From Galdieria sulphuraria (Eukaryota; Rhodophyta; Bangiophyceae; Galdieriales; Galdieriaceae), in NCBI RefSeq assembly GCF_000341285.1, contig NW_005178423.1, positions 44,071 through 108,070 on the forward strand: a stretch of DNA of 64,000 bases, given 5' to 3'. Positions 24,318 to 34,127 of the stretch are shown here, one piece after another (the stretch's first letter is position 1; the number at the start of each line of letters is the position of its first letter). The notes under the pieces are model-generated. The model saw only the letters and a list, made by a program, of their open reading frames with translations, had not been told where the DNA came from and searched no databases. A program made the translations under genes and the position numbers.

Positions 24318-25865
24318 ATGGTAGACTCCATTGCTATTGCACAAAGAGAAAAACGTTTAAAAAGAAACTTGGTTCTCATTCCCATCGCAAGAGCTTTGAA
24401 TATGGCACTCTTAGGCCAAGCAGTGTTTAACGTCTTTTGGTCTCGTGATATCGGCCTTGACGTTCAAAAGATATTTACTCTTCAAGTAGTTAATTCCATC
24501 TCAGTAGTGTCACTGGAAATTCCATCTGGAATAACTTCGGACACTCTGGGAAGGAAGAAAACTCTAGTAATTGCGTGTGCTCTGAAAATTGCAGCTTTTG
24601 TAGTTTATGGAAGTGCGCATTCCTTTGTTACTTGTTGTATTGCGGAATTCTTGCTTGCTGCAGGAAGCGCTGCGTGGTCTGGTACAGATACTGCCATTTT
24701 GTATGAAACTGCTGCGGAACTCAATCGTTCAGCGGAAGCATTGGACAGAGAGTCTTCTAATGTATTTGTTTCACAAACAGTAGAAGGTTCTTGTGCCATT
24801 CTTGGTGGATTTTTGGCAACTTGGGGTAGTGTTCGTTTGGCGGTTTCTGCTACTGCCCTTCCTTTTGTTATGGCTTGCCTTGTAACCTTTGGTTTGATTG
24901 AGCCAAACTGGAAGAGTCCTTCACCATCTTATGAACCAAGCCATCTTTCTGATGGGGTTGAATTGGAGGATAGAGCTGGAGAAAGTGACCCGATTGATAC
25001 GGAAGACTTAACTATGGACCCTTTGAAGGAATATATTCCTCTCCATTCGAAAAGTCCGAACGATTCAGATACCACTGAAGAAGTTCTTCAAAAAGGAAAT
25101 AATTTTGAGTCAATTTCCTTAGGCAATAGTGAAGACAATATCGATGTTTCCAATCATCAAGTTTTGAGTCGTGAAGACAGATTGGATATGGACCATGGAA
25201 GAGTTTTCGATTTTGTTGGTTGTCAGTGTTTTCGACTATTCCATCATCAATGGATTCTAGTGGCTGCTACTTTGCAAATGTCACAAGTTTTTGAAGCAAT
25301 GTGTTCCACTATATTTGTATCTTGTGCTACGTATACTGCTGTTTGGTTTTATCAGCTGCTTTTTGAACGAGCCAATATGTCTTTAGATGCATATGGTCCT
25401 TCTTGGGCAGTTTTAAACTTTGCAGTTGCACTTGGCGCATATCTTTCTCCGATATTCTATCGAAAATTGGGTTTGTTTTTGACTCAATCTATTTTGGGTC
25501 TCTGGCTACTTTCCTGTTTTATTGCTCTTGGATTGTGGATTTCTCCTTGGGTAGTTGTGATTGGGTGTCTGTTAAATATGGTTCGGGGTATTAATCAGCC
25601 TATGTTTATAACTCATCTGAATCATTTACTTCCAAGTTCTTGTCGTGCCACAATGGGATCTGTTTATTCTTTAGGCACTAGATTGCTGTTTTCAGGAGGG
25701 GCGCTTATACTTGGTATAGTTTCTCGTGTATATAACCTGACAGTTGCTTGTATTATTTGTGGTATTTTCTATGGAGGGGCCGCAGTTATATTTGGATTTA
25801 TGTTTCATAGAACGCAAAAACAATCAAGTCGTTCATCTTTTATAACCATTGCTACAGAGGATTGA
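24318..25865 (+). CDS. Major facilitator superfamily transporter
   Basis: Single exon, 515 residues from the first in-frame ATG at 24318; upstream codons in the same frame lack an ATG. Twelve or so hydrophobic segments are split 6+6 by a hydrophilic loop of about 110 residues (roughly 205-310) rich in Asp, Glu and Ser. Seen: LEIPSGITSDTLGRKKTL, the loop 2-3 signature of MFS carriers, and GSAAWSGTDTAILYETA in helix 4-5. Known: the EVPSG-D-xGRK and SGTD-A-LY combination is common in bacterial drug/sugar-type MFS proteins. The substrate cannot be told. The lack of introns and the bacterial-like motifs would fit a transferred gene but do not prove it. Confidence 0.85.
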   Translation: MVDSIAIAQREKRLKRNLVLIPIARALNMALLGQAVFNVFWSRDIGLDVQKIFTLQVVNSISVVSLEIPSGITSDTLGRKKTLVIACALKIAAFVVYGSAHSFVTCCIAEFLLAAGSAAWSGTDTAILYETAAELNRSAEALDRESSNVFVSQTVEGSCAILGGFLATWGSVRLAVSATALPFVMACLVTFGLIEPNWKSPSPSYEPSHLSDGVELEDRAGESDPIDTEDLTMDPLKEYIPLHSKSPNDSDTTEEVLQKGNNFESISLGNSEDNIDVSNHQVLSREDRLDMDHGRVFDFVGCQCFRLFHHQWILVAATLQMSQVFEAMCSTIFVSCATYTAVWFYQLLFERANMSLDAYGPSWAVLNFAVALGAYLSPIFYRKLGLFLTQSILGLWLLSCFIALGLWISPWVVVIGCLLNMVRGINQPMFITHLNHLLPSSCRATMGSVYSLGTRLLFSGGALILGIVSRVYNLTVACIICGIFYGGAAVIFGFMFHRTQKQSSRSSFITIATED

Positions 25866-26016
25866 TTCATGATACCTTTTAGAGAGAGATCCAATATTTT
25901 ACTAGGAAAAGCGTTTTTTCATTACATTGTGTTGTTTTTAGATCGATAGGAAATTTGTGCAGTTTGTTTTGGATTATATTGTGCAACGATCGTTTTGGAT
26001 ACCGAAATAGAAAGGC

Positions 26017-26539
26017 ATGAATGACTTGTCTCAGTGGTCCATATCCAAAGACTCCAACTTGGATAGTCCTTGGATAGAAGGAATACCGGGTTGTGGCATA
26101 CCTGGGGCTGGAAGTCTTGTAGAACATATCGACCGACAAATTCTTGTACTCCAACGCGATGGTCGCTATATAGTCGGTTTGCTTCGTTCTTATGATCAAT
26201 ATGCGAATTTGGTATTGGAAAATACCTTTGAACGCTTTGTATTGAACGATTCCTATTGTGACGAACCTTTGGGAGTATTTATCATTCGAGGAGAGAACGT
26301 TGCCCTATTAGGAGAGGTTTGTTGACACAAGAATATCTTCGGTATGCTATGATTGACTCTACTGGATGGCAACTTAGGTGGATGGAGAAAAGGAAAGTCA
26401 GTGGCTATCCCATTTGCATACGGTTTCCTTGGAAGATACCAAAAAGACTATTCGAGGAAAACGACAAGCAACAAAGGCACTTTTGCATAGCCAGCCAGAA
26501 CGAGTTGAATGGACTTTCTACGATGATGCCTTTTTTTAG
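26017..26539 (+). CDS. LSM1: U6 snRNA-associated Sm-like protein LSm1
   Basis: Two exons, 26017-26316 and 26378-26539, across a 61-nt intron beginning GTTTGT, give 153 residues. Seen: LVEHIDRQILVLQRDGRYIVG and LRSYDQYANLVLENTFERF (Sm motif 1) and GVFIIRGENVALLGEV (Sm motif 2, completed across the intron). These match LSm1 closely. LSm1 is the subunit specific to the cytoplasmic LSm1-7 ring that binds deadenylated mRNA and promotes decapping. The N-terminal ~30 residues and the charged tail after the Sm fold (KKTIRGKRQATKALL) are lineage-specific; the C-terminal extension of LSm1 is known to matter for RNA binding. Confidence 0.92.
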
Positions 26540-26666
26540 ACGACGACTGATAGTCTGCTTATCCCAATTGCTGGATAACTAAAGATATCTCATTCACTGG
26601 GGTTTTTACAGGTTGAGAGACAAAATATTCCAAGATAGAAACTGAATGATTGTGGAAATAAAATCT

Positions 26667-27569
26667 TTATTTGCCACAATTCTTTCTGTTTTCAAAGTAA
26701 TTCTTCAGTTGGTAAATATCTTCCCATCCAACAGGCTTATCTTCTGTATCCACTGATAACGACTCATTATCTTGTTGAGAAATGGATAGTAGACTTTCCG
26801 AAACCACATTCTTCCGATATTCTCCAATAGGAATACCAGGACAACTTTCATCACACAATATTTTACTAGGCAAAGATAACATAACGGAATCATATACATG
26901 AGAATACAACGAGACTTGATCAACATCTGAAGTAAAAGGTTCCCATACTTCCATTTCCAAGTCTTCAAAACCCACCACTGTTGTTGACGTCAACTGCTGG
27001 GTTTCCTTCTCTTCTCCTCCTACAACACTGTGATCCACTTCTTGGACGTTGGGGTTAGAAGAAAGCAACAACTGAAAATAACCTTCCACTGCTAAACGAA
27101 ACGGGTTTAAACAACGATCACACTCACAGGTCAAACAAGTATTCACTCTACTTTTTACTATATAATCACTACCGCACTTTTGAACCAATAACTTGATTTC
27201 AACAGCTTCTTTCACATCTCCATATTCCAATATCCCTATCTCTTCCAAAGTAGAACGATAAGAGAGTTGAAGAGAGCTTTTACATCTGTTCAACTGTTGA
27301 CGCGTAAGGAATAGTTTATCAGTAAAAACACGGTTATGTATGTCTTTCTGTTTTGCAACGTTGGACTCTAAACAAGAACGAATAGTAGAATAGTTCCCAA
27401 GGCACTTGGTTGGTAACTTGAACGAGACTAAAGGTCTACCACTCCAGTTTGTTCTTATCCAACCACGACGAGAACTCTTTCCAGTCCAAAGATGGAAATA
27501 ACGACAAGGCACTATAAAACCACAAGTCATTGACCCCACGTTTTGATCCTCCATTCTCTTTATCCACAT
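26667..27569 (-). CDS. YceD/DUF177 family protein (rRNA accumulation factor), organellar
   Basis: Single exon of 300 residues (or 295 from the ATG at 27554). Seen: CLTCECDRCLNPFRLAVEGYFQLLL, the CxRC...PF core of DUF177, an acidic stretch and DQVSLYSHVYDSVMLSLP, then CDESCPGIPIGEY near the end. Known: bacterial YceD and plant DUF177 proteins are needed for 23S rRNA accumulation, and the plant ones act in plastids or mitochondria. The basic N-terminal ~80 residues would fit an organelle leader. The first ATG lies inside the last codons of the upstream same-strand deubiquitinase gene (10-nt overlap), while the second ATG would leave a 5-nt gap; either way the two genes abut. Confidence 0.75.
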   Translation of the reverse strand: MWIKRMEDQNVGSMTCGFIVPCRYFHLWTGKSSRRGWIRTNWSGRPLVSFKLPTKCLGNYSTIRSCLESNVAKQKDIHNRVFTDKLFLTRQQLNRCKSSLQLSYRSTLEEIGILEYGDVKEAVEIKLLVQKCGSDYIVKSRVNTCLTCECDRCLNPFRLAVEGYFQLLLSSNPNVQEVDHSVVGGEEKETQQLTSTTVVGFEDLEMEVWEPFTSDVDQVSLYSHVYDSVMLSLPSKILCDESCPGIPIGEYRKNVVSESLLSISQQDNESLSVDTEDKPVGWEDIYQLKNYFENRKNCGK

Positions 27570-29445
27570 TTTCGAGATATATAAAACAACAAATAGGCTT
27601 GAGAACTACTTGCAACACTTTCTGTAGAAAAGGGTTCTACACTGATGACTTCATCATCACATTTCAACCAAGTATTTTGTTCCCTTATCCAAGTAATATA
27701 ATGTCCATGGTCCATCTTTCCAATATGATTCACAACAGCATACAAGTCATAAAATATTTCCTCCTCATTATAGTTACTTTGAATATTCCATAATGAAGTA
27801 TTCATGTTGGAGCCATCGTTCAACTCTGATAGCTGTTCTTTGGTTGAACGACTGCATAAGTATTCCTTCGATTCCGATAAAGGAAAATCGTTTTGAATAA
27901 AAGATGATGATATCTCATCATCCTTTTTTGCTTTGCTTATGGACTTGAATTGAATATCTTCTTCATCGTCTCTTTCAACTCCAATAGGACTTGCTTGAGG
28001 TAAATCATTTCTTTCAAGTATTTCTGAAGAAATGTAACGTGACATATCCAAACTACGAATAGGAAATCCAATTTCTGACTCAATTTTGGAAGAAACTCCT
28101 TTTCCATCCAATCCATGTTGAAAGCGCTTGAGATGAAAACATAATATTTGAGGTAACCTTTGAATAGCAACTCTCTTATAAAATGAAGTGTGTTGTTGAC
28201 AATAATCACAATATCGTGTGGTTCCATTATCAAGTTCCTCTGGACTAGTGAAATAAGTCAAACATTCTTGTAAAGTACGAACACTTTCATTGCATTCCAT
28301 TTCTTCCTTCTCCATTTGACTAGAGTGATTCAAATCCAATGAAATGTCAAAATAATCTTCCAAAGTTGCCGAATAACGTTTGCAACCACCACAATAAACA
28401 TGAGATTCGATAACTCCAGAAAATAAATGATCGATGACTTCTCTCCCATTGACTTTCATTCCATTCCTTTCCTTCTTTGGACAAGCATCTTCGCAAATAA
28501 TATGTTGTCTAAGAACATTTACAAAGGTGATAAAAAACTCGTGTGCATCATGTTGTGCATAACTGGCCAAAGAATCACAATGTCTCCAAATAATTTCTAA
28601 AATAAATTGTGGTGACAACGCTTCTCTTTCTGACAAGTCCTTTTCGAAACTTTCATGAAATCCTTTCATAAACAAATCATCTAAGGCACAAGCTGCACAT
28701 TCTTGAATGTTTCTTGAAAATGAACAAGCTATGGATAACAAACTGCATTAGTATGATTCCAGAAAATGATGTCTCACTTACTAGAGCGATGAGAATCGGA
28801 TAAAAAATATCGCTTCAAAGGCAGTGTATGTAACATAACTTGTAAAATGGCATTCATGTAACAAGAGTTTCCTAAATTCAGCAAACCACATAGTCCTGGA
28901 TAGGGAAACAGGGTGGATTCTTTTTCATCCGGGGAGACTGAGTATTCTTTGATCCACTCCAACTCTTGTTGAGAAGGTATCCATAAAAGTTGTCTCTTTA
29001 CTGTTGGAGGCAACGATGCCTTTTTCAAAACTTGACGAGTCTTTTTTGTCCAATCTAATCGACAGATAGAAGAAATAATTGAGGAAGATAATTGGTCAGC
29101 TACATAATCCTTGCAATCGAAACAATACATTCTCAAAAAGCTCATATCGAAAAACAAAGAATGGCCAGATAATTGGCGATGTTCCAAGATATGGCTTTCT
29201 TTTCTACATAAGAGATATACACAAGATAAACATAAAAAGCCATCGATAAAACAGATATGAGGGTCTCTCATATTACAGCAACACAATAAGAGTGGTTGTT
29301 GCAAGTTGTTCCACTGATAAGTTAGCAAAGTCACTGCAGTTTGTATTCCCCAACGTGCTGCTTCTCTTTTGTCTCCTCTCAAAGTCTTTTGGTGAGGACA
29401 GTTATGTTGTGCCAGTTGTGAGTTTGGTTCTAAACTTATCTCCAT
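27560..29445 (-). CDS. UBP8: Ubiquitin carboxyl-terminal hydrolase, Ubp8/USP22 type
   Basis: Two exons, 29445-28778 and 28742-27560, joined across an unusually short 35-nt intron, give 616 residues. Known role: the deubiquitinase module of SAGA, which removes ubiquitin from histone H2B. Seen: an N-terminal Zn-finger UBP region with paired Cys/His (CCCNMRDPHICFIDGFLCLSC to MYCFDCKDYV), the Cys box GLLNLGNSCYMNAILQ with the catalytic Cys, DAHEFFITFVNVL, ILCFHLKRFQHG and the His box GKMDHGHYITWIRE. An insert of about 90 acidic residues lies in the USP domain before the His box. The join gives FLSDSHRSS-N-LLSIACSF, which aligns with the FLSDRH region of USP22. The stop abuts or overlaps the DUF177 gene. 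Confidence 0.87.
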
Positions 29446-29554
29446 AACCTCTTCTTTCTAGTTTTCCTTTTGTCTTTGACTATTCTTTTGATCCAAAACA
29501 CAAATGCAATGAATATATATATATAAATATAAATGTTCGATTTGTGCTTTTGTC

Positions 29555-31622
29555 ATGGCGTTGAAGGAAACCAAAGAACTTAAAATGGCTTTCAAGTTGA
29601 ACAACGCTAACAAAACAAAGTTAATTCTTTCTTTTTCTCTTCGAAATGTTCCACAAGGTAAGTAGAAGACGGATATCTTGAACAGAAGAGTTGACAAAGG
29701 TATAGACTCTTCCAGCTGTCTCTATATTGTGTTGTATGAAACAGTCTGCCGAAGAAAATACCCAATTTATGTCTTTTTCTACTCAAAAAAGAAAGGAAAT
29801 TGGTAGAACTGAAGCTTTGCCTACAGATTCCGAGTTGTGGTTTCATAATAGTGTGGAATTGAATTATACGTTCGAAGATACTCAAAACCTCTATATTCAA
29901 GTGTGGAAACAAAAAGACCAAGAAAATGTATTTACAGACTCACAAAGACAACTATGGGGAGAACAGTGGATTTCAGTGGGTCAAGTAAGTCTTGATTCAA
30001 CCGATAGGAATACTAGAGATTGACTGTACTCTAGTTATTGGTACGTTTTGGCTGTATCGCGTTGTTACCACTTGCACTTGGAGAACTAACTGCAAGTAAA
30101 CAAGAGCCCATGGTTGAGATAACGGCAGTGGAACCAAAACATGTAAAAAGCGTTGTATCGTTGCACTTAGCTGCAGCCAAGTTGAGAAAGCCTTCAGGTA
30201 TTTTCGGAAGTATTCGTCCTATTCTTATTCTTAGAAGGTCTTATCAACATGAATTGGCTATTGACTCATCCAAGAACGCTAGTCCTTATGGAGATGAGAC
30301 GTTATGGGAAGTCGTGTATGAAACGGAACCTGTCAAGGAAGAGAATATATTTCATTCATTGACCAGAAACACTGCTTTGCAAAGGAATATGTTTGATTTC
30401 GGTCGTTTGGATTTGTTTCAAGAAGATCTCAATCGAGGCAATGTCGACTTACCTCTTTCATTCGAAGTCATACATTTAAAGAAAACAGGACAACGCTCTC
30501 CCATAGGAACCTTTTTGACCAGTCAGAAATTTTTATCGGATCAACAACCAAACTCAATCTTTCCTTTAGAATCAGCACATCGCGATCATCCATCACCTCC
30601 AGGTTATATAGTGTTATTATCTCCTATTCGGACACATACACTTCGTACTTTTTTGGATTACATAGTCGGAGGCTGTGAATTGAGAATGATTTTGGGTATT
30701 GACTTTACAGCTTCCAATGGTAATCCCAGACAACCCGGCACATTACATTATTGTGGTGATGCTAGTAGAAAGAATGAATATGAAAGAGCTATTCGAGAGA
30801 TTGCCAATATTTTATTAGCCTATCAAGTGGAACAAGAGATTGCTTGCTACGGATTTGGTGCAAAACTGCCTCCACATGAAAAAACTCATCATTGTTTCCC
30901 TTTGACATTGGATGAAAGGAATCCTTATTTTCGAGGACTAGAAGATGTTATTGCTGGCTATCACAGTATGTTGCGAAGCATAGAATTTCATGGTAACTCA
31001 TTTTATATTACTACGATAGTTTTGATTGATAGTTTGTAGGTCCAACCGTGCTTGCTCAAGTGATCAAAACGGCAACCAATATGGCAATAGAACAGTTGCA
31101 AGTTGCTGCTAATGCTCGTTATTTCGTATTGTTTATTTTAACAGATGGCGCTATTTCTGATATTCACGCAACGACGGAGGAAATCATAAGAGCTTCTCAA
31201 TCAGCTCCCTTATCGATCGTTCTCATTGGAATAGGAAGTGACGACTTCAAGGATATGGTTAGTTCTTCCTTACTTCTCCTCGCAGTTCTTTTACCCTGTT
31301 GATAGGATTCTCTGACAAGTTGTTATCAATTGGAGCGTCCAATTCTACAGTTTGTTCCTTATCGCCAATTCAGCAACAGTGGAGGTAGCTTTTCGAATCT
31401 TGCCATGCGGAAAGTTTTAGCAGAGTAAGTGAACTGATCGTACATATTTATTTCTTAGGGATTAATAATGATATGGACAACAGGATTCCTCAACAAATGC
31501 TTGCCTTTATGAAACTTGCTCAAATCAAGCCAAAGCGCCCTATGAGACGTTCTTTAAACCTTTATCCACAAATTGTTCAAGCTTCTGCTCCATTGGCTAC
31601 AACAACTTCATCTTCTCCGTAA
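29555..31622 (+). CDS. Copine family protein
   Basis: Six exons (29555-29657, 29716-29984, 30035-30992, 31040-31257, 31306-31424, 31484-31622) give 601 residues with every junction in phase. Copines are membrane-binding proteins with two C2 domains and a von Willebrand A-like domain. Seen: KLILSFSLRNVPQ and RKEIGRTEAL (C2A), LGELTAS, FGSIRPILILRRS (C2B), then FLDYIVGG and the MIDAS-like DFTASNGNP, YGFGAKLPP, GYHSMLRSIEFHG, RYFVLFILTDGAISD and LERPILQFVPYRQF. The C2A domain lacks the usual SKSDPF calcium-binding loop under the exon join used here, so calcium dependence may be altered. The 71-nt gap to the convergent phosphoglycerate mutase gene is short. Confidence 0.88.
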
Positions 31623-31693
31623 TAATAACCCAAAAATAGCCAATTCCAACTTGGTTATCCTTACAACACTACATTTCATTTGTATAACCTTAT

Positions 31694-33047
31694 TCATTCA
31701 TTTGAATGAGTCTGCTGACTCCTATTTCTATCAGTTGCAAAATATTGAATAATTGACATTACTTGATCTCCGGTAAATCGGCCCAATAAACCAAATCCTG
31801 CATCTATTTCAGAAAAGCTGGTTACTTTTTCCTGTTGCCAAACAGCTGAAAGGGATCCAAAAGGCAATGGACAAAGTACAAAAGGAACAGGTTGCAAACT
31901 ATGATCCTTGCGAGTGACTGGAGTGGAATGATCACCTGTTACTACCAAATTGACACAATAATCTTCCAACTCCTGTATTAAGACATGTATCATTTCGTCA
32001 ATCTTCTCTAGAAACATACATTTCCCTTGCAACCAACCATCATGTCCTGTATCGTCTACAGCTTTGATATGAACAAACCCAAAATCATAGTCTTCTTTTT
32101 TCATCCACTCTACACAAGTACGAGCTTTCGAAAGAAGATCCGTATTGTAGTCGCCCGTAGCACCCGATACATGAACCAACTGCATACCCAAACAAAGTGT
32201 CAAACCTGCAATAATTTTGGTAGGCGCAATAGCAAAAGCTCTTAAACCATACTTTTCACGAAAACTTGTCACTTCAATGCGACGTCCACAGCCTCGAAAC
32301 AAAACAATATTGGTGTATGTAAGCCCTCTCTTCCTTCTTTCGATGATCAAAGGATGCGCTTCCAGTGCCTCGTGTATTGCCTTGGAAAGTTGGTTTACTA
32401 AGATTGCCGTTTGTTGAGCCTCCGTACTGAAAGTTAAAGGAACGCTCGTCTTCAAAGGTAGATTATCTTTTAAAGGATCCTAAAAGCTACTTTCAAAAAA
32501 CTCCAACAAAACCTATCTCACTTACTGTATCACTTATCTCATCCGACAACCCTGGGCCTTGAATACGAACCCCACAACGGTGTTCAGTTGCATACTGAAA
32601 GGTCACTTTGTGTCTAGGAAAATCGCAAAGTTCGATATGTTCACTTAAATAGTCACACAAAGACCTTCCCCAAGTGCCAAATTCTCTATCTGCTCGTCTC
32701 TTTAGAACAATACCGGTGTCAGGATCATACAAAGCAAAATTGCACTTGAAACCAATATCTCCTACGTCCATGTGTAAACCTGAACCCATCGTTTCGAATG
32801 CTCCTCTTCCTCTGTAATAAACTCGAGGATCAAAACCAAAGATAGAAAGATGTGCAGTGTCTGAGCCACAAGCTAGTCCTACTTGAACGGGGTCCATCAA
32901 GCCACAAACACCGTTCGCTGCTAAACTGTCCAAGTTGGGCGTTTTGGCATACGCAAGAGGTGTTTGATTTTCTATACAAGCAATATTTACATCACCTAAA
33001 CCATCTATCAACACAAATACAGTACGTCTCTTACAACTCTTAGTCAT
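31694..33047 (-). CDS. apgM: 2,3-bisphosphoglycerate-independent phosphoglycerate mutase, archaeal type
   Basis: Two exons, 33047-32526 and 32479-31694, across a 46-nt intron, give 435 residues. It interconverts 3- and 2-phosphoglycerate in glycolysis. Seen: FVLIDGLGDVN, TPNLDSLAANG, GLACGSDTAHLSIFGFDP with the nucleophilic Ser, YYRGRGAFE, GDIGFKCNFAL, then HIKAVDDTGHDG and TGDHSTPVTRKDHS with metal-binding Asp and His. This is the aPGAM branch of the alkaline phosphatase superfamily, shorter than the ~510-residue iPGM of land plants. No transit peptide is apparent. The archaeal-type enzyme is known from archaea, some bacteria and scattered eukaryotes, so its origin in this genome is worth tracing. 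Confidence 0.88.
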
Positions 33048-33154
33048 TTTGTTAGGCCATCTGCTCCTCCTTCATCAATCAGAAATCTCTAAGAGCTTGT
33101 GTAGCTTCGAGTTTTATTATCTGGATCCATAGAAAAACTTGTGGTATTTATAGA

Positions 33155-34114
33155 TTAAAGTAGATTGGTTTGCACAAAGTTATCCGTTTTAATAGTCCTA
33201 AAAAGCGTTCGTTGCTCTTTACTTCCATGTTGATTATCCACTGCATGTGTTGTTACAGAAATCAAGGAGCCGTTCTTAGGACGCTTACTGGGTAACTGAT
33301 TGGACCATTCCCATAACTTTTCCGCAATAATATCACATGGAGTCCAATCTTCACCTGCACAACCATTGTTCTCAGCACGATGAAATGGTGTATCTAGAAC
33401 AACTGGTACCAAACCAATGACAGAACTATTGCGTGGAAGTGCTCTGCCTACTTCGCCAGATAAATCCATAACAAGTTGATGAATAGCGGCTTTTGCCAAA
33501 CTATACGCAATCATATCTGGAGTTGGAGTCAAAGCAACTGCACTACCCATAAATACTAATAACCCTCCAGGAGCTAAAAAACGTGATGCAAGCTTGGCAA
33601 GAACGAGGGAAGTTTCCACGTTCGATCGGTGCATAAAGTCAACAGAATCAAACAAATTATCATCCATTATTGCACCCGTTGTCCAACCAAGAGACGCATT
33701 CACCATCAGACCAAATCGATGATCTGCTAGGCCACTCTTCTCCAGTGTCCGAACAGCAATGTCTACTTGAGCCTTGCAAGTTGCACCTGGAGGAAAGCAA
33801 ACTGATTCTGTACACTCACGACTGCCTTCTGCAGAATCAACTGAAACCACTCCGTTCCCTCCTTCTGTAAATCGACGAGTAATTTCCACTCCAAAAGCTG
33901 AAGCTCCTCCATAACAAAAGACGGAAGGTTCTCCGGTTCCTGTCGAGATATTTCGCACTTTTTCCGTCAAAGACGACTGGAGATTTATTTTCCTGTGTTT
34001 CAAGCTAATTTGCTTCCTTGAAAACAGGACGTAACGGTTCCGTGTTGGTCGGATTCTACGCTGTAATAAACTCGAATAGGAAAGGAACATCAAACGCTCT
34101 CCTTCAATGCTCAT
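33155..34114 (-). CDS. QDPR: Dihydropteridine reductase (quinonoid), SDR family
   Basis: Single exon, 319 residues. Seen after a basic ~60-residue extension: VFCYGGASAFGVEITRRF (Rossmann nucleotide loop), LMVNASLGWTTG, GGLLVFMGSAVAL, TPTPDMIAYSLAKAAIHQL with the SDR Tyr-X3-Lys, VIGLVPVVLDTP and NGSLISVTT. These follow the order in animal QDPR, which regenerates tetrahydrobiopterin from its quinonoid form with NADH; it is about 244 residues there. The extension (RRIRPTRNRYVLFSRKQISLKHRK) looks like a mitochondrial or plastid leader. The ATG is 13 nt after the stop of the tubulin cofactor C gene on the same strand; a second ATG at 34090 is possible. Confidence 0.85.
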   Translation of the reverse strand: MSIEGERLMFLSYSSLLQRRIRPTRNRYVLFSRKQISLKHRKINLQSSLTEKVRNISTGTGEPSVFCYGGASAFGVEITRRFTEGGNGVVSVDSAEGSRECTESVCFPPGATCKAQVDIAVRTLEKSGLADHRFGLMVNASLGWTTGAIMDDNLFDSVDFMHRSNVETSLVLAKLASRFLAPGGLLVFMGSAVALTPTPDMIAYSLAKAAIHQLVMDLSGEVGRALPRNSSVIGLVPVVLDTPFHRAENNGCAGEDWTPCDIIAEKLWEWSNQLPSKRPKNGSLISVTTHAVDNQHGSKEQRTLFRTIKTDNFVQTNLL

Positions 34115-34127
34115 CTTTCATTCCGGA

